Assembly: GCA_946965045.2 (NCBI GenBank)
Contig: OX337232.1
Span: forward strand, 3,472,001-3,536,000
Length of the DNA: 64,000 nucleotides
Source: Epithemia pelagica
Taxonomy: Eukaryota; Bacillariophyta; Bacillariophyceae; Surirellales; Surirellaceae
Direction of reading: 5' to 3'
The notes under the pieces were generated by a model. That model searched no databases. It worked only from the letters and a program-made list of their open reading frames with translations, and was not told the origin of the DNA. Shown piece after piece: positions 41,801 through 51,374 of this stretch (position 1 is its first letter; the number at the start of each line of letters is the position of its first letter). The translations under genes and the position numbers were made by a program.

Positions 41801-44578
41801 GCTCTCATGAATGCCACTGGTTGCCCTGCCAACACCTGGCTTCTTTGCCTTGAGTATGTCTGTGACTTATTGAACCATACGTCATCACCCACCCACTCCG
41901 GTCGCACTCCTCTTGAGGCTCTCTCCGGACGCCCACCCGACATTACTCATCTCTTGTTCTTTCCTTTCTGGGATGAGGTTTACTACCGTGTCGACCCCGC
42001 TGAACCCAATTCCGGTTCATATCCATCTTCTTCTGATGAGAAACTTGGCCACTGGGTTGGTTTTGCTCACAACGTTGGTGATTCTTTTACTTGGAAGATT
42101 CTCACCCAGGATAACCAGATAATCTACCGTTCTGCCGTTCGCCGTGTTGAATCCACTACACCTAACCTACGTGTGGATCGACCTTCAGGGGAGGATTCGT
42201 CTGAGAAGGATGACAATGATAAGCAAGCTGACACTGTCTTCATTCGCAGTGATAGTGAAGATCCATCCAAACCAATGCCCACGACCGATTTTGACGACAT
42301 GATAGGACGCACATTCCTATGCGACACAGAAGAAAATGGGGAGCGACACCGTGCACGTGTCATCAAACGAGTCATTGATCTTAATGAGGAAGCAACGAAA
42401 CAGGAAGAACGTGTCAAGTACATCTACCGAAAGACAAATTCTGATGTTGATGAGATGATATCCTATGATCAACTTATGGAGTATATCAAACGAGATAACC
42501 AAGCTCAAACCTCTGGAGATAATCTTTTCAGGTTCAGGGACGTCATTGCCCATCAAGGCCCACTGAACACAACTGATCCAGATTACAAGGGGAGCAAATA
42601 TAATTTGCTTGTTGATTGGGAAACTGGGGAGACTACCTATGAACCTTTATCACTCATCGCCAATGATGATCCGATCACTGTAGCAATTTATGGAAAGATA
42701 CATGATTTACTCAACGAACCTGGATGGAAGCATTTGAAACGTTATGTCAAAACAAGCAAACGTCTCATTCGAGCAGCCAAACAGTCAAGGATTAAACAAG
42801 TTCACCATTCCGTCAAGTATAAGTTTGGATTCCAAGTACCACGCAATTATGAGGAAGCTGTCGCTCTTGATAAACAACATGGCAACACAAAGTGGCAAGA
42901 TGCAACAGAATTAGAATTGTCACAGATCCAGTCCTACAAGACATTCAAGGATTTTGGGAAAGCCATCTTCATTAAAGGGAAAGTATCCAATGCACCTGAA
43001 GGATATCATAAGATACGTGTACATCTTGTCTTTGACGTAAAACATGATGGACGACATAAAGCAAGACTTGTCGCAGATGGACATCTCACAAAAGAACCTG
43101 TTGAGACAATCTATTCAGGTGTTGTTTCCATTCGCAACCTCCGCATTGCCTTATTCCTGGGTACTTTGAATGACTTGGAAATATGGGGAGCAGATATTGG
43201 AAACGCATATCTGGAAGCCTTGACAGGGGAGAAAATTTTCATTGTCGCAGGACCTGAATTCAAGGAATTAGAAGGTCACATCCTGATTATATACAAGGCA
43301 CTTTATGGATTGAAGTCATCAGGCGCACGCTGGCATGATGTCTTATTCGATGTTTTGACAGACATGGGATTTTCACCAAGCAAAGCAGATCCGGATATCT
43401 GGATGAGGAAGGCACCTGGAGAAGACTGTTACGAATACATTGCCGTATACGTTGATGACTTAGCCATTATTTCTACTGATCCTGGGAATATCTGCAAGAT
43501 CCTGAAGGAGAAATACAACTTCAAACTCAAAGGAGATGGACCTATTGATTTTCACTTGGGATGTTGTTACACCAAGGATTCTGATGGAACATTAGTAGCA
43601 GATCCAAGACGCTACATTGGTAAGATGATGGACACTTTCGAACGAATCTTCAAGGAGAAACCCAAGAAAGCCAAAACACCTCTTATTGGTGGAGACCATC
43701 CTGAATTGGATGATTCTGAGCTCCTTGATGAAGAAGGTACTAACCATTTCCAAACTCTGATTGGACAACTCCAATGGGTGATCACTATTGGTCGTTTCGA
43801 CGTCTTCACCGCTACAATGACGCTATCACGCTTTCGTGCTGCTCCGAGGAAAGGACATCTTGATAGAGCCAAGCGTATCTATGGATACCTTGCACATCTC
43901 CCAGAAGGCGCAATCAGATTTAGGATTGGAGAGCCTGATTATTCAAGTCTTCCTACCCAAGAATTTGATTGGACTCGCACTATCTATTCGAATGCAAGTG
44001 AACGTATTCCTGAAGACTGCCCAACACCTCTTGGCCGCTATGTTACCACAACTCATTATGTTGATGCCAATCTCATGCATGACATAGTCACTGGTAAATC
44101 CGTCACTGCTGTTCTACATTTGTTGAACGGAACACCTATTGACTGGTACAGCAAGAGACAGAGTACGGTGGAAACTGCTACCTATGGATCCGAGTTTGTG
44201 GCTGCAAGGACAGCAATAGATCAGATTACAGAATTACGACATTCCCTCCGCTACCTTGGAGTACCTATCCGAGAGCGAAGTTACATGTACGGAGATAACA
44301 GATCTGTTGTGCTCAATGCAACCGTTCCTCATTCCATACTATCCAAGAGACACCATCTTCTGTCATACCACCGAGTTCGTGAAGCCATCGCAGCAAAGTA
44401 TGTTGCATTCTACTGGAAAGATGGAAAGACCAACCCTGCCGATATCCTTAGCAAACATTGGGATTTCGTATCTATTTGGCCCATGCTCAAGCCATTGTTG
44501 TTTTGGAAAGGAGAAGTTCAAGACCTCAACAAATCCAATGATGACAAGGCTGAAACGACGAGTTGTGGGGAGTGTTAG
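38891..44578 (+). CDS. Gag-Pol polyprotein of copia element 2 (1,895 aa)
   Basis: ATG 38891 is in good context (ACCATGG). The Gag-like helical region takes ~residues 1-450. The protease motif is IDRGANGGLAGSDMRIL (~577), where Arg replaces the usual Ser/Thr. The integrase has Asp in VGRDTLVTDIYG (~885), Asp in TLISDGGSSLIS and Glu in QNKAENRYQTVKR. The reverse transcriptase has LEIWGADIGNAYLEAL and YVDDLAII (~1518). RNase H has YVDANLMHD, ETATYGSEFVAAR and YGDNRSVV. A long insertion (~1080-1300) separates integrase and RT. The frame is fully open; the stop lies 5 bp inside the 3' LTR. Confidence 0.95.
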   Translation: MDPQSPKTPTTPKGEDNQDNVSDTDLFDHIIFTVCQFFTKERADYLMKWMKYHGFENITHVISYMQTNTEESMKELTQYKVNKQTHDLQGPTRQQIKLLAYWATYKTNEIQDELSNSDWMNLTRKEFNTWRINTDFSKGPPSQVPVSPMKSPSSVKSVSTVTVASQSQQDLTAFRKGTKRDATAYEVFKDERYYDSFWRVFKTTAKAQGLSNVLNFKYTPPHDDEYAEELFQEQQVFLYSVLVRIIQTDQGRAYVREHEHDEDARAVLQKLHSLHTESDLAKREVLRLTNYISNLRLDDTWRRTTRQFLLHFQEQLRLLDNLVTLSDRIPDHTRMTFLMQAVEKVPDLRRVKILDNVVNTKSGAKSLCYQSYFRLLLDAAYDHDQATQSSVHSRRRHVKQHESLYGQDTDADITSQDDMEYHVHNTKATSESPSSSSKVSLPRDLWFKLSEEDRKLIIEYNKMIQAPSSTTPRTVQTHALDIDPEPDPDPNQVASDDDSPGVVPEHSDDSDPVTQFINQAMTTDINHPATDLTSVLSNAKSKTSKKVTFKANMHKQAGHVPRYLFSRKSTLPGNQLIDRGANGGLAGSDMRILSKTGRHITIVGIDNHELTGLPVVTCAAKFETNDGPIVGIFNEYAYYGKGLSIHAPGQFEHFGLAVDERSVKVHGKQRITTLDGRAIPLHIKDGLAYIHSLGIPSDDDMDTLPQIIFTSPDTWDPGVLDHSFSPTPSDNDPDWKHVKTDGSMSNHPYDNYGEYTDRVVCNLNLLLDLPYDHGPDDAPFFSIYADAEGNDPTLHASVHRRYQEAYDWKKFRPFFGWQSEDVIADTFKHTTRNGSITFDHDTLKKHFKARNPVLNIPRRHEPVATDSVFSDTPAVDHGGKVAQIFVGRDTLVTDIYGIKSTKQFVNTLQDNIRFRGAMETLISDGGSSLISQKVKDILRTLLIGEYRSEPYHQHQNKAENRYQTVKRMTNALMNATGCPANTWLLCLEYVCDLLNHTSSPTHSGRTPLEALSGRPPDITHLLFFPFWDEVYYRVDPAEPNSGSYPSSSDEKLGHWVGFAHNVGDSFTWKILTQDNQIIYRSAVRRVESTTPNLRVDRPSGEDSSEKDDNDKQADTVFIRSDSEDPSKPMPTTDFDDMIGRTFLCDTEENGERHRARVIKRVIDLNEEATKQEERVKYIYRKTNSDVDEMISYDQLMEYIKRDNQAQTSGDNLFRFRDVIAHQGPLNTTDPDYKGSKYNLLVDWETGETTYEPLSLIANDDPITVAIYGKIHDLLNEPGWKHLKRYVKTSKRLIRAAKQSRIKQVHHSVKYKFGFQVPRNYEEAVALDKQHGNTKWQDATELELSQIQSYKTFKDFGKAIFIKGKVSNAPEGYHKIRVHLVFDVKHDGRHKARLVADGHLTKEPVETIYSGVVSIRNLRIALFLGTLNDLEIWGADIGNAYLEALTGEKIFIVAGPEFKELEGHILIIYKALYGLKSSGARWHDVLFDVLTDMGFSPSKADPDIWMRKAPGEDCYEYIAVYVDDLAIISTDPGNICKILKEKYNFKLKGDGPIDFHLGCCYTKDSDGTLVADPRRYIGKMMDTFERIFKEKPKKAKTPLIGGDHPELDDSELLDEEGTNHFQTLIGQLQWVITIGRFDVFTATMTLSRFRAAPRKGHLDRAKRIYGYLAHLPEGAIRFRIGEPDYSSLPTQEFDWTRTIYSNASERIPEDCPTPLGRYVTTTHYVDANLMHDIVTGKSVTAVLHLLNGTPIDWYSKRQSTVETATYGSEFVAARTAIDQITELRHSLRYLGVPIRERSYMYGDNRSVVLNATVPHSILSKRHHLLSYHRVREAIAAKYVAFYWKDGKTNPADILSKHWDFVSIWPMLKPLLFWKGEVQDLNKSNDDKAETTSCGEC

Positions 44579-45355
44579 AATTCTCACCGTCTATGGTGAT
44601 TAGATTCTACATCTCATCGATTCCCCATGTCACATAGCCTCGTGCTATCGCATCATGCCATCTAGCTTCGAGCTATGTTCCCTAGCTTCGCGCTATATCG
44701 ACCTATATTTCTTCGCAAATCATGAAAAGTGAGAATAGATTGACGAACTCACTCTCAAGACTAAACTGGGTCGTGCGGTATTACAACGGACATAAATTTG
44801 GCCGTTGCTCGGACATTATACTAACGCCCTGAGCGTACGCGCCCGAAATCGTCGAGCGCGCCCAAGCGACATCCGAGCGCTATCGGCATCTATCCGATCC
44901 AACGGTCTAAGTATCCCAAGCACGACACACGATCACGCGAGACCATATTTCCATTCCCACAATCTCCAAATTGTCAACAAGCTGCGCGCCATGAAAACAA
45001 CTATGCCAGCCCAAAGCAAGAGCTGTTGACCCTGTATATGTTATCCGCCCACATATACATGTCATATACATCACATGAATCGACTCCAACTATTCCAAAC
45101 CTGTTGCCGCCAAGAACCTATGACACATGACCCTTGGCAGGACCGAACATTTCACGTAGACCTATCGTAGTAATCAACACACAATCTAACAATATCACCA
45201 TTTATCACATCCTCTTTTGTGTCCCGACTATCCTTCTGATAGACTTCGACTTGCTTGCTTCTCTGACCCTGAGAAGCTTGTATCGGTTGGTGACCTACCT
45301 GATTGTCTGCTCTACCGAGCATCAATGTCCCTACGATTCAGAAAGAATTGTAACA
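44573..45355 (+). repeat. 3' LTR of copia element 2
   Basis: 783 bp, three differences from the 5' LTR by eye (near 44831, 44851 and 45248). Confidence 0.95.
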
Positions 45356-48197
45356 CTGCGCATCCCATAAAAGTATCCACCGCATGACAATTCAACGGCG
45401 CAAGCGCGAAAGGAGACAAGATCGCGGTGGCCGTTGACGGATTTCGTTGCTTCCATCCATGCGTGGCGGAGGTGTCTTGGTGATATTGCTTTTTGTCTTG
45501 CCTCGTCTGGATCGAGGTTTTTCCAGGCCTTCTTCAATGATTCGACAATGGGATGTAGCCGGTTGCATCCCGGGACGTGGCAGGGGCTTGCCCTGTCGTG
45601 ATACCGAAACTTCGCTGCCAACTCGCCAGTGGCTTTTTCAACAGTGCTCGCCCGAAGGTCTTCCTCATGGTTGCGACTGTAATACCCGTCCCGTAATCTT
45701 TGCAAGAAAGTGCTGACGATGAGGGCTCGGGTACTGAGGGTCTTGATGCTGTCCAAAAAGGGGTCGCCGGTAAGTTTGAACAATCGTAAGTGGATGTTCC
45801 ATCGTCGCCATGTCCTGTCTTGACTCGACTTCTTTAACTTCGTCCTGAGTGTCGAGTCAACAAAACGGGGAAGTTCTCTGCAAATATCTTCTCGTGAGTC
45901 AATTTTATCGCAGAGCTTGTCCATGTGATAAGTAAGGCTTGACCCACTGATATCCTCCAAACAATCAGCCATTTCCAAATTGTCTTCAATGAAACGCTGC
46001 ACAGCGTTATCGATAGAAAACAAAACACGGGAAAGAAAGGAGTGATCGTAAGACTGGCTGTTTCGGTACACGTGACGATGACGAATGTGGTGCTCGATCA
46101 TCTTATGAACTTGAATAGAGATGAAGCATTCCTTCCCCCAAATTGCGGAAGCAAAAAGATAATACGAACGAAGCTGCATCAAGAATTCATCGCAAGTGAG
46201 GGGACAGAACAGCTTTTCATTTGTAAAGATGTCCCGCATGTCCTTCGTCGATAAACCGTTATCGTGTCGCAGAGAACACTCATAGATGTCACGGTGAATA
46301 TCGTGGTCCAGCGCCATATGAGAGTCTGGACCAGCGCAGTTGTAAGCGTCGAAACTGAAAGGAGAGAACCCACTTGGAAGATCTTCGGCACGCCAACGAA
46401 CACCATATTTTTGCAAAATCCCACATTGGCTGAACAAAATGTAACCAGCGTTGTCCGATTTACGAAAGATCTTGGCTTGAATAGACGAATACAAGGTATG
46501 GGTACTCTTCTGCTTGAAAAGATCAGCAGCAGTCTCGGAAGGGGCCGAAGGGAGTTCGAGACTGGAAGGGCCAACTTGACCAAGCACAATACCGTTGCGG
46601 AGGTGACTTGCATTCTTGAATATCTCTTTCTTCTCGTCGTCACGATCCTTCGTCAATTTTGTCGAGTGACGAGCAAGGGCTTCTGAGAAATTCTCCGACA
46701 TTTTCTCAGTCAAATAGATAGTATCAGCTGAGATACCGCCTGCCTGAGAGACTTGGGGAGGAGCAGCCGGAGTAAAAGAAGGAGGAGGGTTCAATGAAGG
46801 AGGGTTCTTGGGGAGGGACGACGAAATAGGAGGCAAGCCATTGGACGGAGCCAACAGACTGAATTGTTCAACAATCGCGTCTGGAAAGAACTTGAACAAA
46901 TGGTTCTTGAAGGCCGAGACCGCTAAACCAAAATCATCAGGAACTTCAAAAGAAATAGGTTCCAAGAGATGACTAACATGAGAAGCGCACCAAAGAAACC
47001 GAAGGATCGGAAACAAACCAACAATCAACTCCGAGTCGGTAGGACAACTCTTGATTTTGGATAACTCATCATCTGAAAGGCTAAGATACCAACGATGGAT
47101 GACAAAGGAGAATAACTCAGCGGCCACGGCTTCAGGTGCAGTCAACGATTTATCCAACTCTTTGCTCTTGGAGTCAAAGAAGTTCAAGAGGACTCCAGCA
47201 AAACTCGGATGGAGCATCGCAAACTTCTTCGTGGAGAATTCTTCAAAAAAGGCTTCATCCTCGGACGAGATGGTCGTGGGTTGGACCAGAGCTTTGAGTT
47301 TAGCAGAGTCAAAGCGAAAGTCGGGAAGAAGATGAGCTGGGCGGGAAGATTCTCCTTGGGGAACGTTGACATCAACAACGCAAAAATCAATGATGTGAGC
47401 ACCCAAAGGAACATCATCGATTTCAAAGGAGGGTAGCAAAATATCAAGTTCTTGAGGATCCAACATGTTCGGGGGACTATCGAAAGGCTTCTTGGTCAAA
47501 CAAAGGAATTTCGATGGAGACTTGCGAAAGAAAGAGTCAACCGAAGTACGAGGGGCTTGGATCACGTTATGGAACAAACGGAGGTTCCCCTTAGGATCGA
47601 ATCCTAAGAAGGCAAGAGGGAGACCGTCCGTACTACCTGAAATGAATTGACGGAAACCATCAGAATCGGAAACCGAGTCAAACAAGGGGATAAACTCGTT
47701 CCAAAAGGCCTTGTGGTCAGCGTCCAGCAACAGGTGAAGGTCGGAAGCAAAAGAATCGGACCAATCAACAGGCTTAATGGAAAGATGCTTGGCTTTCAAG
47801 TCATCGGAGATGGGGATGGAATGAAGAAAAACGTCGGAGCGACGAGAGAACTTGATCCCACCAACACGACCAACAGGAACCGATCCATCCGAAAGATCAA
47901 TGACTTCATCATCCAAAGAGGGGTCAGACGAGGAGCGTTTAGAGACCTTGGGAACCGGAACGGACAGCTTCGTGGAAAGGTTCGAGACCTTCTTGGGGGC
48001 TTCAGGTTTGGGAGGAGGCGGGTTGCTACCACTTGAACCAGAGGAGGAACGACGACGAGAACGAGAAGACTTCTTCTTTTCGGGATCAGCCGGCTTCTTC
48101 TTCTCATCATCAGGAGTCGGATCCTGAGAAACCTTAGCAGCATCAGCTAGCTCTTCATCGAGCTTAGGATCGTAAAAGGTAGAAGACTTCGTCATGG

Positions 48198-48445
48198 TTT
48201 TTTGATTCTTAGACTATCTAGTTGCTCGTGACCTTCTCACTCTCGACTTGGATGGCAGTGGCAAGTTCACAAATCTCCAAGTTGTGAGCTTGACTCTCAT
48301 ACAGATCGCAGGGACAATCCAATGTCTGACACGTCAGAGACATTGGGAGTTGCTCGACCGCGGGAGCAGGTTGGAGTCGCATCACATTGTTCTTCGCATC
48401 TGTCTGCAATCCACTGCCACGCCGCGAACAAAGCACGACAGAAAC
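48198..48445 (-). repeat. Split direct repeat A1
   Basis: 248 bp matching A2 at 35758-36005. On the minus strand it ends 2 nt before the ORF's start codon at 48195, so promoter and leader must lie within or before it. Confidence 0.88.
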
Positions 48446-48612
48446 TGAGCTCCTCATTTGATAATGTATTGGGCCAGATAAAGAATTCACTCGAACCCAA
48501 AAGAAGAAAAGGTGAGACACGTCATCTGATAATGAATTGGGCCAGGTAATGAACTCACTCGAGCCTCGAGCACAACAAACAAGAAAAGTCCCTCATTTGA
48601 TATCGTATTGGG
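48446..48612. repeat. Diverged tandem repeat, target of copia element 3
   Basis: Three starts of a ~70 bp unit (CTCATTTGATAATGTATTGGGCCA, at 48454, 48524 and 48593 approximately; shown in part). The third unit is cut by copia element 3 within TTGGG and resumes as CCATG at 59160. Confidence 0.6.
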
Positions 48613-49392
48613 AGTTAAAGTAAGGCTAGTTATAGACCTAGAACTACCTTTCGAAGAACAACACCTAGACTCTATGAGAGTACACGTCTACCATGACATA
48701 GCTGTGCCATCTGTCCTGCAAGCTTGTGCGAACACGTGCGTGGACGGCTGACGAAGCTGAGCCATATGTGTGCCCATGTATGTGACATGTCCGAGCCTGC
48801 GGCACAATGTTCCCTCTCTGAATAACCCTGGTGTTTTGTGATACACATTTACATATGCCCACTACTATCTACGACAGGCAAAAGCCGGACGAGCTCCACT
48901 CGGAAGCAAAGTCCAGGCTATGTCTCACCTAAAACATACACGTCTCCAACTTACAACAAGATTCACCAAAGGATCATGGATACTTGGTTCAAGCCAATAG
49001 TTCCGCCTCTATCCCTCACAGTTTGAGTATATGGAACAGGTTCTATGCACTAAGAGAACAGGTTCCATTAGTCCCTAAACGTAGAGCGTCTGTAGCGCCT
49101 TACCTAGAAGTCAAAGATGTTTCTTCACCGGGCCCAACGGTTCGGGAAAAGTAAACTCTTTATGACTGAAAGGAAGTAATGAAAGAGCAATCATGAGAAA
49201 CAAACACTTTCGATAGAATAAGCTCACTTCTTATAAAAACCTGAAAGTTGTAAGCAACCTTTAGGAAGGAGTCAACCATACTAACCTAGTACAAGGTGAG
49301 GGCCCCATCGTGTACCGAGTGAACTGGTTGACTACAGAAGTTCAGAGCACTAACCATCACGTCTTACGTTAGTTTTTCTACATACATCAAGT
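48613..49392 (+). repeat. 5' LTR of copia element 3
   Basis: 780 bp. With the 5 bp duplication taken as TTGGG, the LTR reads AGTTAAAG...CATCAAGT, not TG...CA. Confidence 0.93.
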
Positions 49393-49409
49393 GGTTATTG
49401 AGCCCAAAG
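49393..49409 (+). promoter_or_regulatory. Candidate primer-binding site (half-tRNA type)
   Basis: The sequence directly after the LTR is GGTTATTGAGCCCAAAG. Apart from one extra T it matches the complement of an initiator-Met anticodon arm (GGTTATGAGCCC), the kind of internal primer used by Drosophila copia. It would be unusable by a tRNA 3' end, as it lacks TGG. Confidence 0.5.
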
Positions 49410-49871
49410 AGGCTGACGAACCGTACGCCTCCTCTATCGTATTGCCGACAAGACCGACGGACCGAACCAACCTCTCTTCAGTGTGAATTATTGTATTCAT
49501 CAGGAAGGGAACGACAAATCTCCATTGCTACGTGGTTATCGACCCACTAGCATCCAACCAAGCGCGCCGGAAGCCATCAAGGCTCCAACCAAGGTACCAA
49601 CACGAGCGACGAGGACTCACCAACTTCCAGTGGTGCAGGAAGCTTCGACCTCGTGTCCATACCAGGTGACGAAGACACCGTATCCAGTACCGTTGATCTT
49701 CCAACACCTGTAGCCAATCCGACGAACGAAGACGCCCTTGTTGACGAACAAGGACAGAGTATTGCTGCTTCGGAATCGCAGATTGTTGAGTCTCCACCAG
49801 GTCCATCTAACAACGACACCCAACATCAGGGTTTGATTGTTGCATCTCAACGACAAAGAAGGAAGACCACC

Positions 49872-51332
49872 ATGAGTGACGAGACTCCTACTCCTCCACC
49901 CGGTATCGATTACCGCCCCGACCCGCCGAAGATTGGCGGACTGGTCCGAAGCAAGAAGGACGAATGGGTGGCCTGGACTGGAGGAAAACCCACGTACAAG
50001 TGGGATGGGTTAGAGGTAAAGGCGACAGAACCACTGCGAACGATGCAGATACGTACCCTGACAGACAAGAAATACTACGATCGTATCTCCGGGCCTGACG
50101 AAAAGTACAGCAAGAAGACCGGTGATTTTAGCCGTCTCCAGGATGAAATCAAGCAGCACTTGATTAAACACGGCATGGATTTGATCGCATACCTCCCCAA
50201 TCCTCATGATCCCAAAGACATGTTGTTCATTGTAATCGAGCACCCAAAATATACGATGAGCAAGGTGAAGGAATTGATGAAGACGCAGATTGTGAGTTAT
50301 GACAAGTACGACAGAAACAACGACGTCAGTGCCCAGGACTACTTACTGGACTGTTTGGAAAAGTCCTTTAGGCACGAAGTTGAGGACCAGAGTCGGGAAG
50401 TGACGTGCTTCCCCGAGCTCTTCATGGTCCTTGTCACCATCGTGACACATGATTCCCCGCAGCACTGGGAACAAGTGAAGCACGAGATGCGAGCTCTTGT
50501 GCCTCACAAGTACCCTGGCCACGATATTATGGCGTTGACTAAAGATTTTTCGGAAAAAGCGCGACCGTTGATCGCAGCTGGACAGTACGACCACACTCTG
50601 ACTGGGAACCTCCTAGCTAACATCCTCAAGACTGAATGGCCTGACACACCTAAGTTCGACCTACTTACTCTGAACAAGCGTGTCAATGACGGTATTACCC
50701 ATATTCGGTTTCTAGATCGCTCTATCGGAGACAGTCATATGAAGAAAGAGCGTCTTTTGTACACAGATGTTATCGAAGAGGCGAACAAGAAGTACCTAAT
50801 CTGTGTCAAAGAAGGTGAATGGTCACCTAAACGAAGTTCTCCTGATTCTAAATCCGTCCCCTCGTCGTTCACCGCTAACAAGGCTACCGTTTCGAGGAAT
50901 AAGAAGAAACGGAATTCTATTATGACTCAAGCTAGTCTTAATGCACTCATTCAGACACTTCGAAACCCTCCGGGTTCCAATCCGACTCCAAGCAATGGAC
51001 CAAACACCCAGCCTGGCTCCAATCACCGCGACAGGAAGGGAAAGCCGATTCACAAGCGTAACAACACTCGCGTTGATCGATCGCAGGCTCACCCTTGGAA
51101 GAAGATCCCTCCTGCTCCTGGTGCACCTGAGCAGCAGACGATCCAGGGTCAGCGGTGGTTCTGGTGTGGTGTTTGTACCCGTTGGAACACCTCTCACACC
51201 ACGGCAAACCATATTGTTGGGTATAAAAAGTCTCCTGGCGACAAGGACAAAGCAAAACCTCGGAATGCCACCCATGCGAAGAAACTTGAACTCGAAGTAT
51301 CCGCTTGGCAGACCGAATTCGATCTCGACTAA
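49872..51332 (+). CDS. Gag of copia element 3 (486 aa)
   Basis: ATG 49872 in good context (CACCATGAG). The helical body resembles copia Gag. Near the end, WFWCGVCTRWNTSHTTANH (C-x2-C-x7-H-x4-H) is a possible zinc site in place of the usual CCHC knuckle. The TAA at 51330-51332 lies in the same frame as pol, which is open from the next codon. The frame is also open upstream to 49653 but without an earlier ATG. Confidence 0.85.
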   Translation: MSDETPTPPPGIDYRPDPPKIGGLVRSKKDEWVAWTGGKPTYKWDGLEVKATEPLRTMQIRTLTDKKYYDRISGPDEKYSKKTGDFSRLQDEIKQHLIKHGMDLIAYLPNPHDPKDMLFIVIEHPKYTMSKVKELMKTQIVSYDKYDRNNDVSAQDYLLDCLEKSFRHEVEDQSREVTCFPELFMVLVTIVTHDSPQHWEQVKHEMRALVPHKYPGHDIMALTKDFSEKARPLIAAGQYDHTLTGNLLANILKTEWPDTPKFDLLTLNKRVNDGITHIRFLDRSIGDSHMKKERLLYTDVIEEANKKYLICVKEGEWSPKRSSPDSKSVPSSFTANKATVSRNKKKRNSIMTQASLNALIQTLRNPPGSNPTPSNGPNTQPGSNHRDRKGKPIHKRNNTRVDRSQAHPWKKIPPAPGAPEQQTIQGQRWFWCGVCTRWNTSHTTANHIVGYKKSPGDKDKAKPRNATHAKKLELEVSAWQTEFDLD

Positions 51333-51374
51333 CTTGATCCTCCTGCCTTGCCCGTTGCTGCTTTACCCGACTGT

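Larger units (their letters stand above)
36972..45355 (+). mobile_element. Ty1/copia LTR retrotransposon 2 (CoDi-like), 8.4 kb
   Basis: Two 783 bp LTRs (TGTTAGAATTCTCAC...GAATTGTAACA) differ at three positions by eye. CTGCG is duplicated at 36967-36971 and 45356-45360. It carries an extra 5' ORF and a single gag-pol frame on the plus strand, opposite to the recombinase element it interrupts. A probable polypurine tract, GTTGTGGGGAG, precedes the 3' LTR. The near-identical LTRs and intact frames mark a young, possibly active copy. Confidence 0.96.
36189..48195 (-). pseudogene. Long ORF ending in a tyrosine recombinase, split by copia element 2
   Basis: Two pieces in one reading order: 48195 to 45361 (start MTKSSTFYD) and 36971 to 36189, about 1,200 codons in all when the insert and one target duplication are set aside. 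The first ~500 residues are Ser/Pro/Lys-rich then globular, possibly Gag-like. A recombinase region starts near TWRRWNIHLRLFKLTGDPFL. The copia element falls directly after the presumed catalytic Arg I (YFYGMRS | CEYLTVKY). The second piece has H-x-x-R (NHSIRSGAAMALF) and GRWSSAAFLRYIRPQV with the nucleophile Tyr. Apart from the insertion both pieces are open, so it was recently intact. No YxDD-type motif is seen. Confidence 0.8.
35635..48445 (-). mobile_element. Tyrosine-recombinase element with split direct repeats (DIRS-order-like), interrupted by a copia element
   Basis: Read on the minus strand the layout is A1 (48445-48198), one long ORF starting 3 nt later, B1 (36149-36006), A2 (36005-35758), a 16 bp spacer, B2 (35741-35635). 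A1/A2 are 248 bp each with about five differences; B1/B2 share about 105 bp, B1 having ~38 bp extra. This is the A1-ORF-B1A2B2 layout of PAT/Ngaro elements. Without the 8.4 kb copia insert it is about 4.4 kb. No reverse transcriptase or RNase H motif is visible. No target duplication is seen, as expected for recombinase-inserted elements. Confidence 0.78.
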
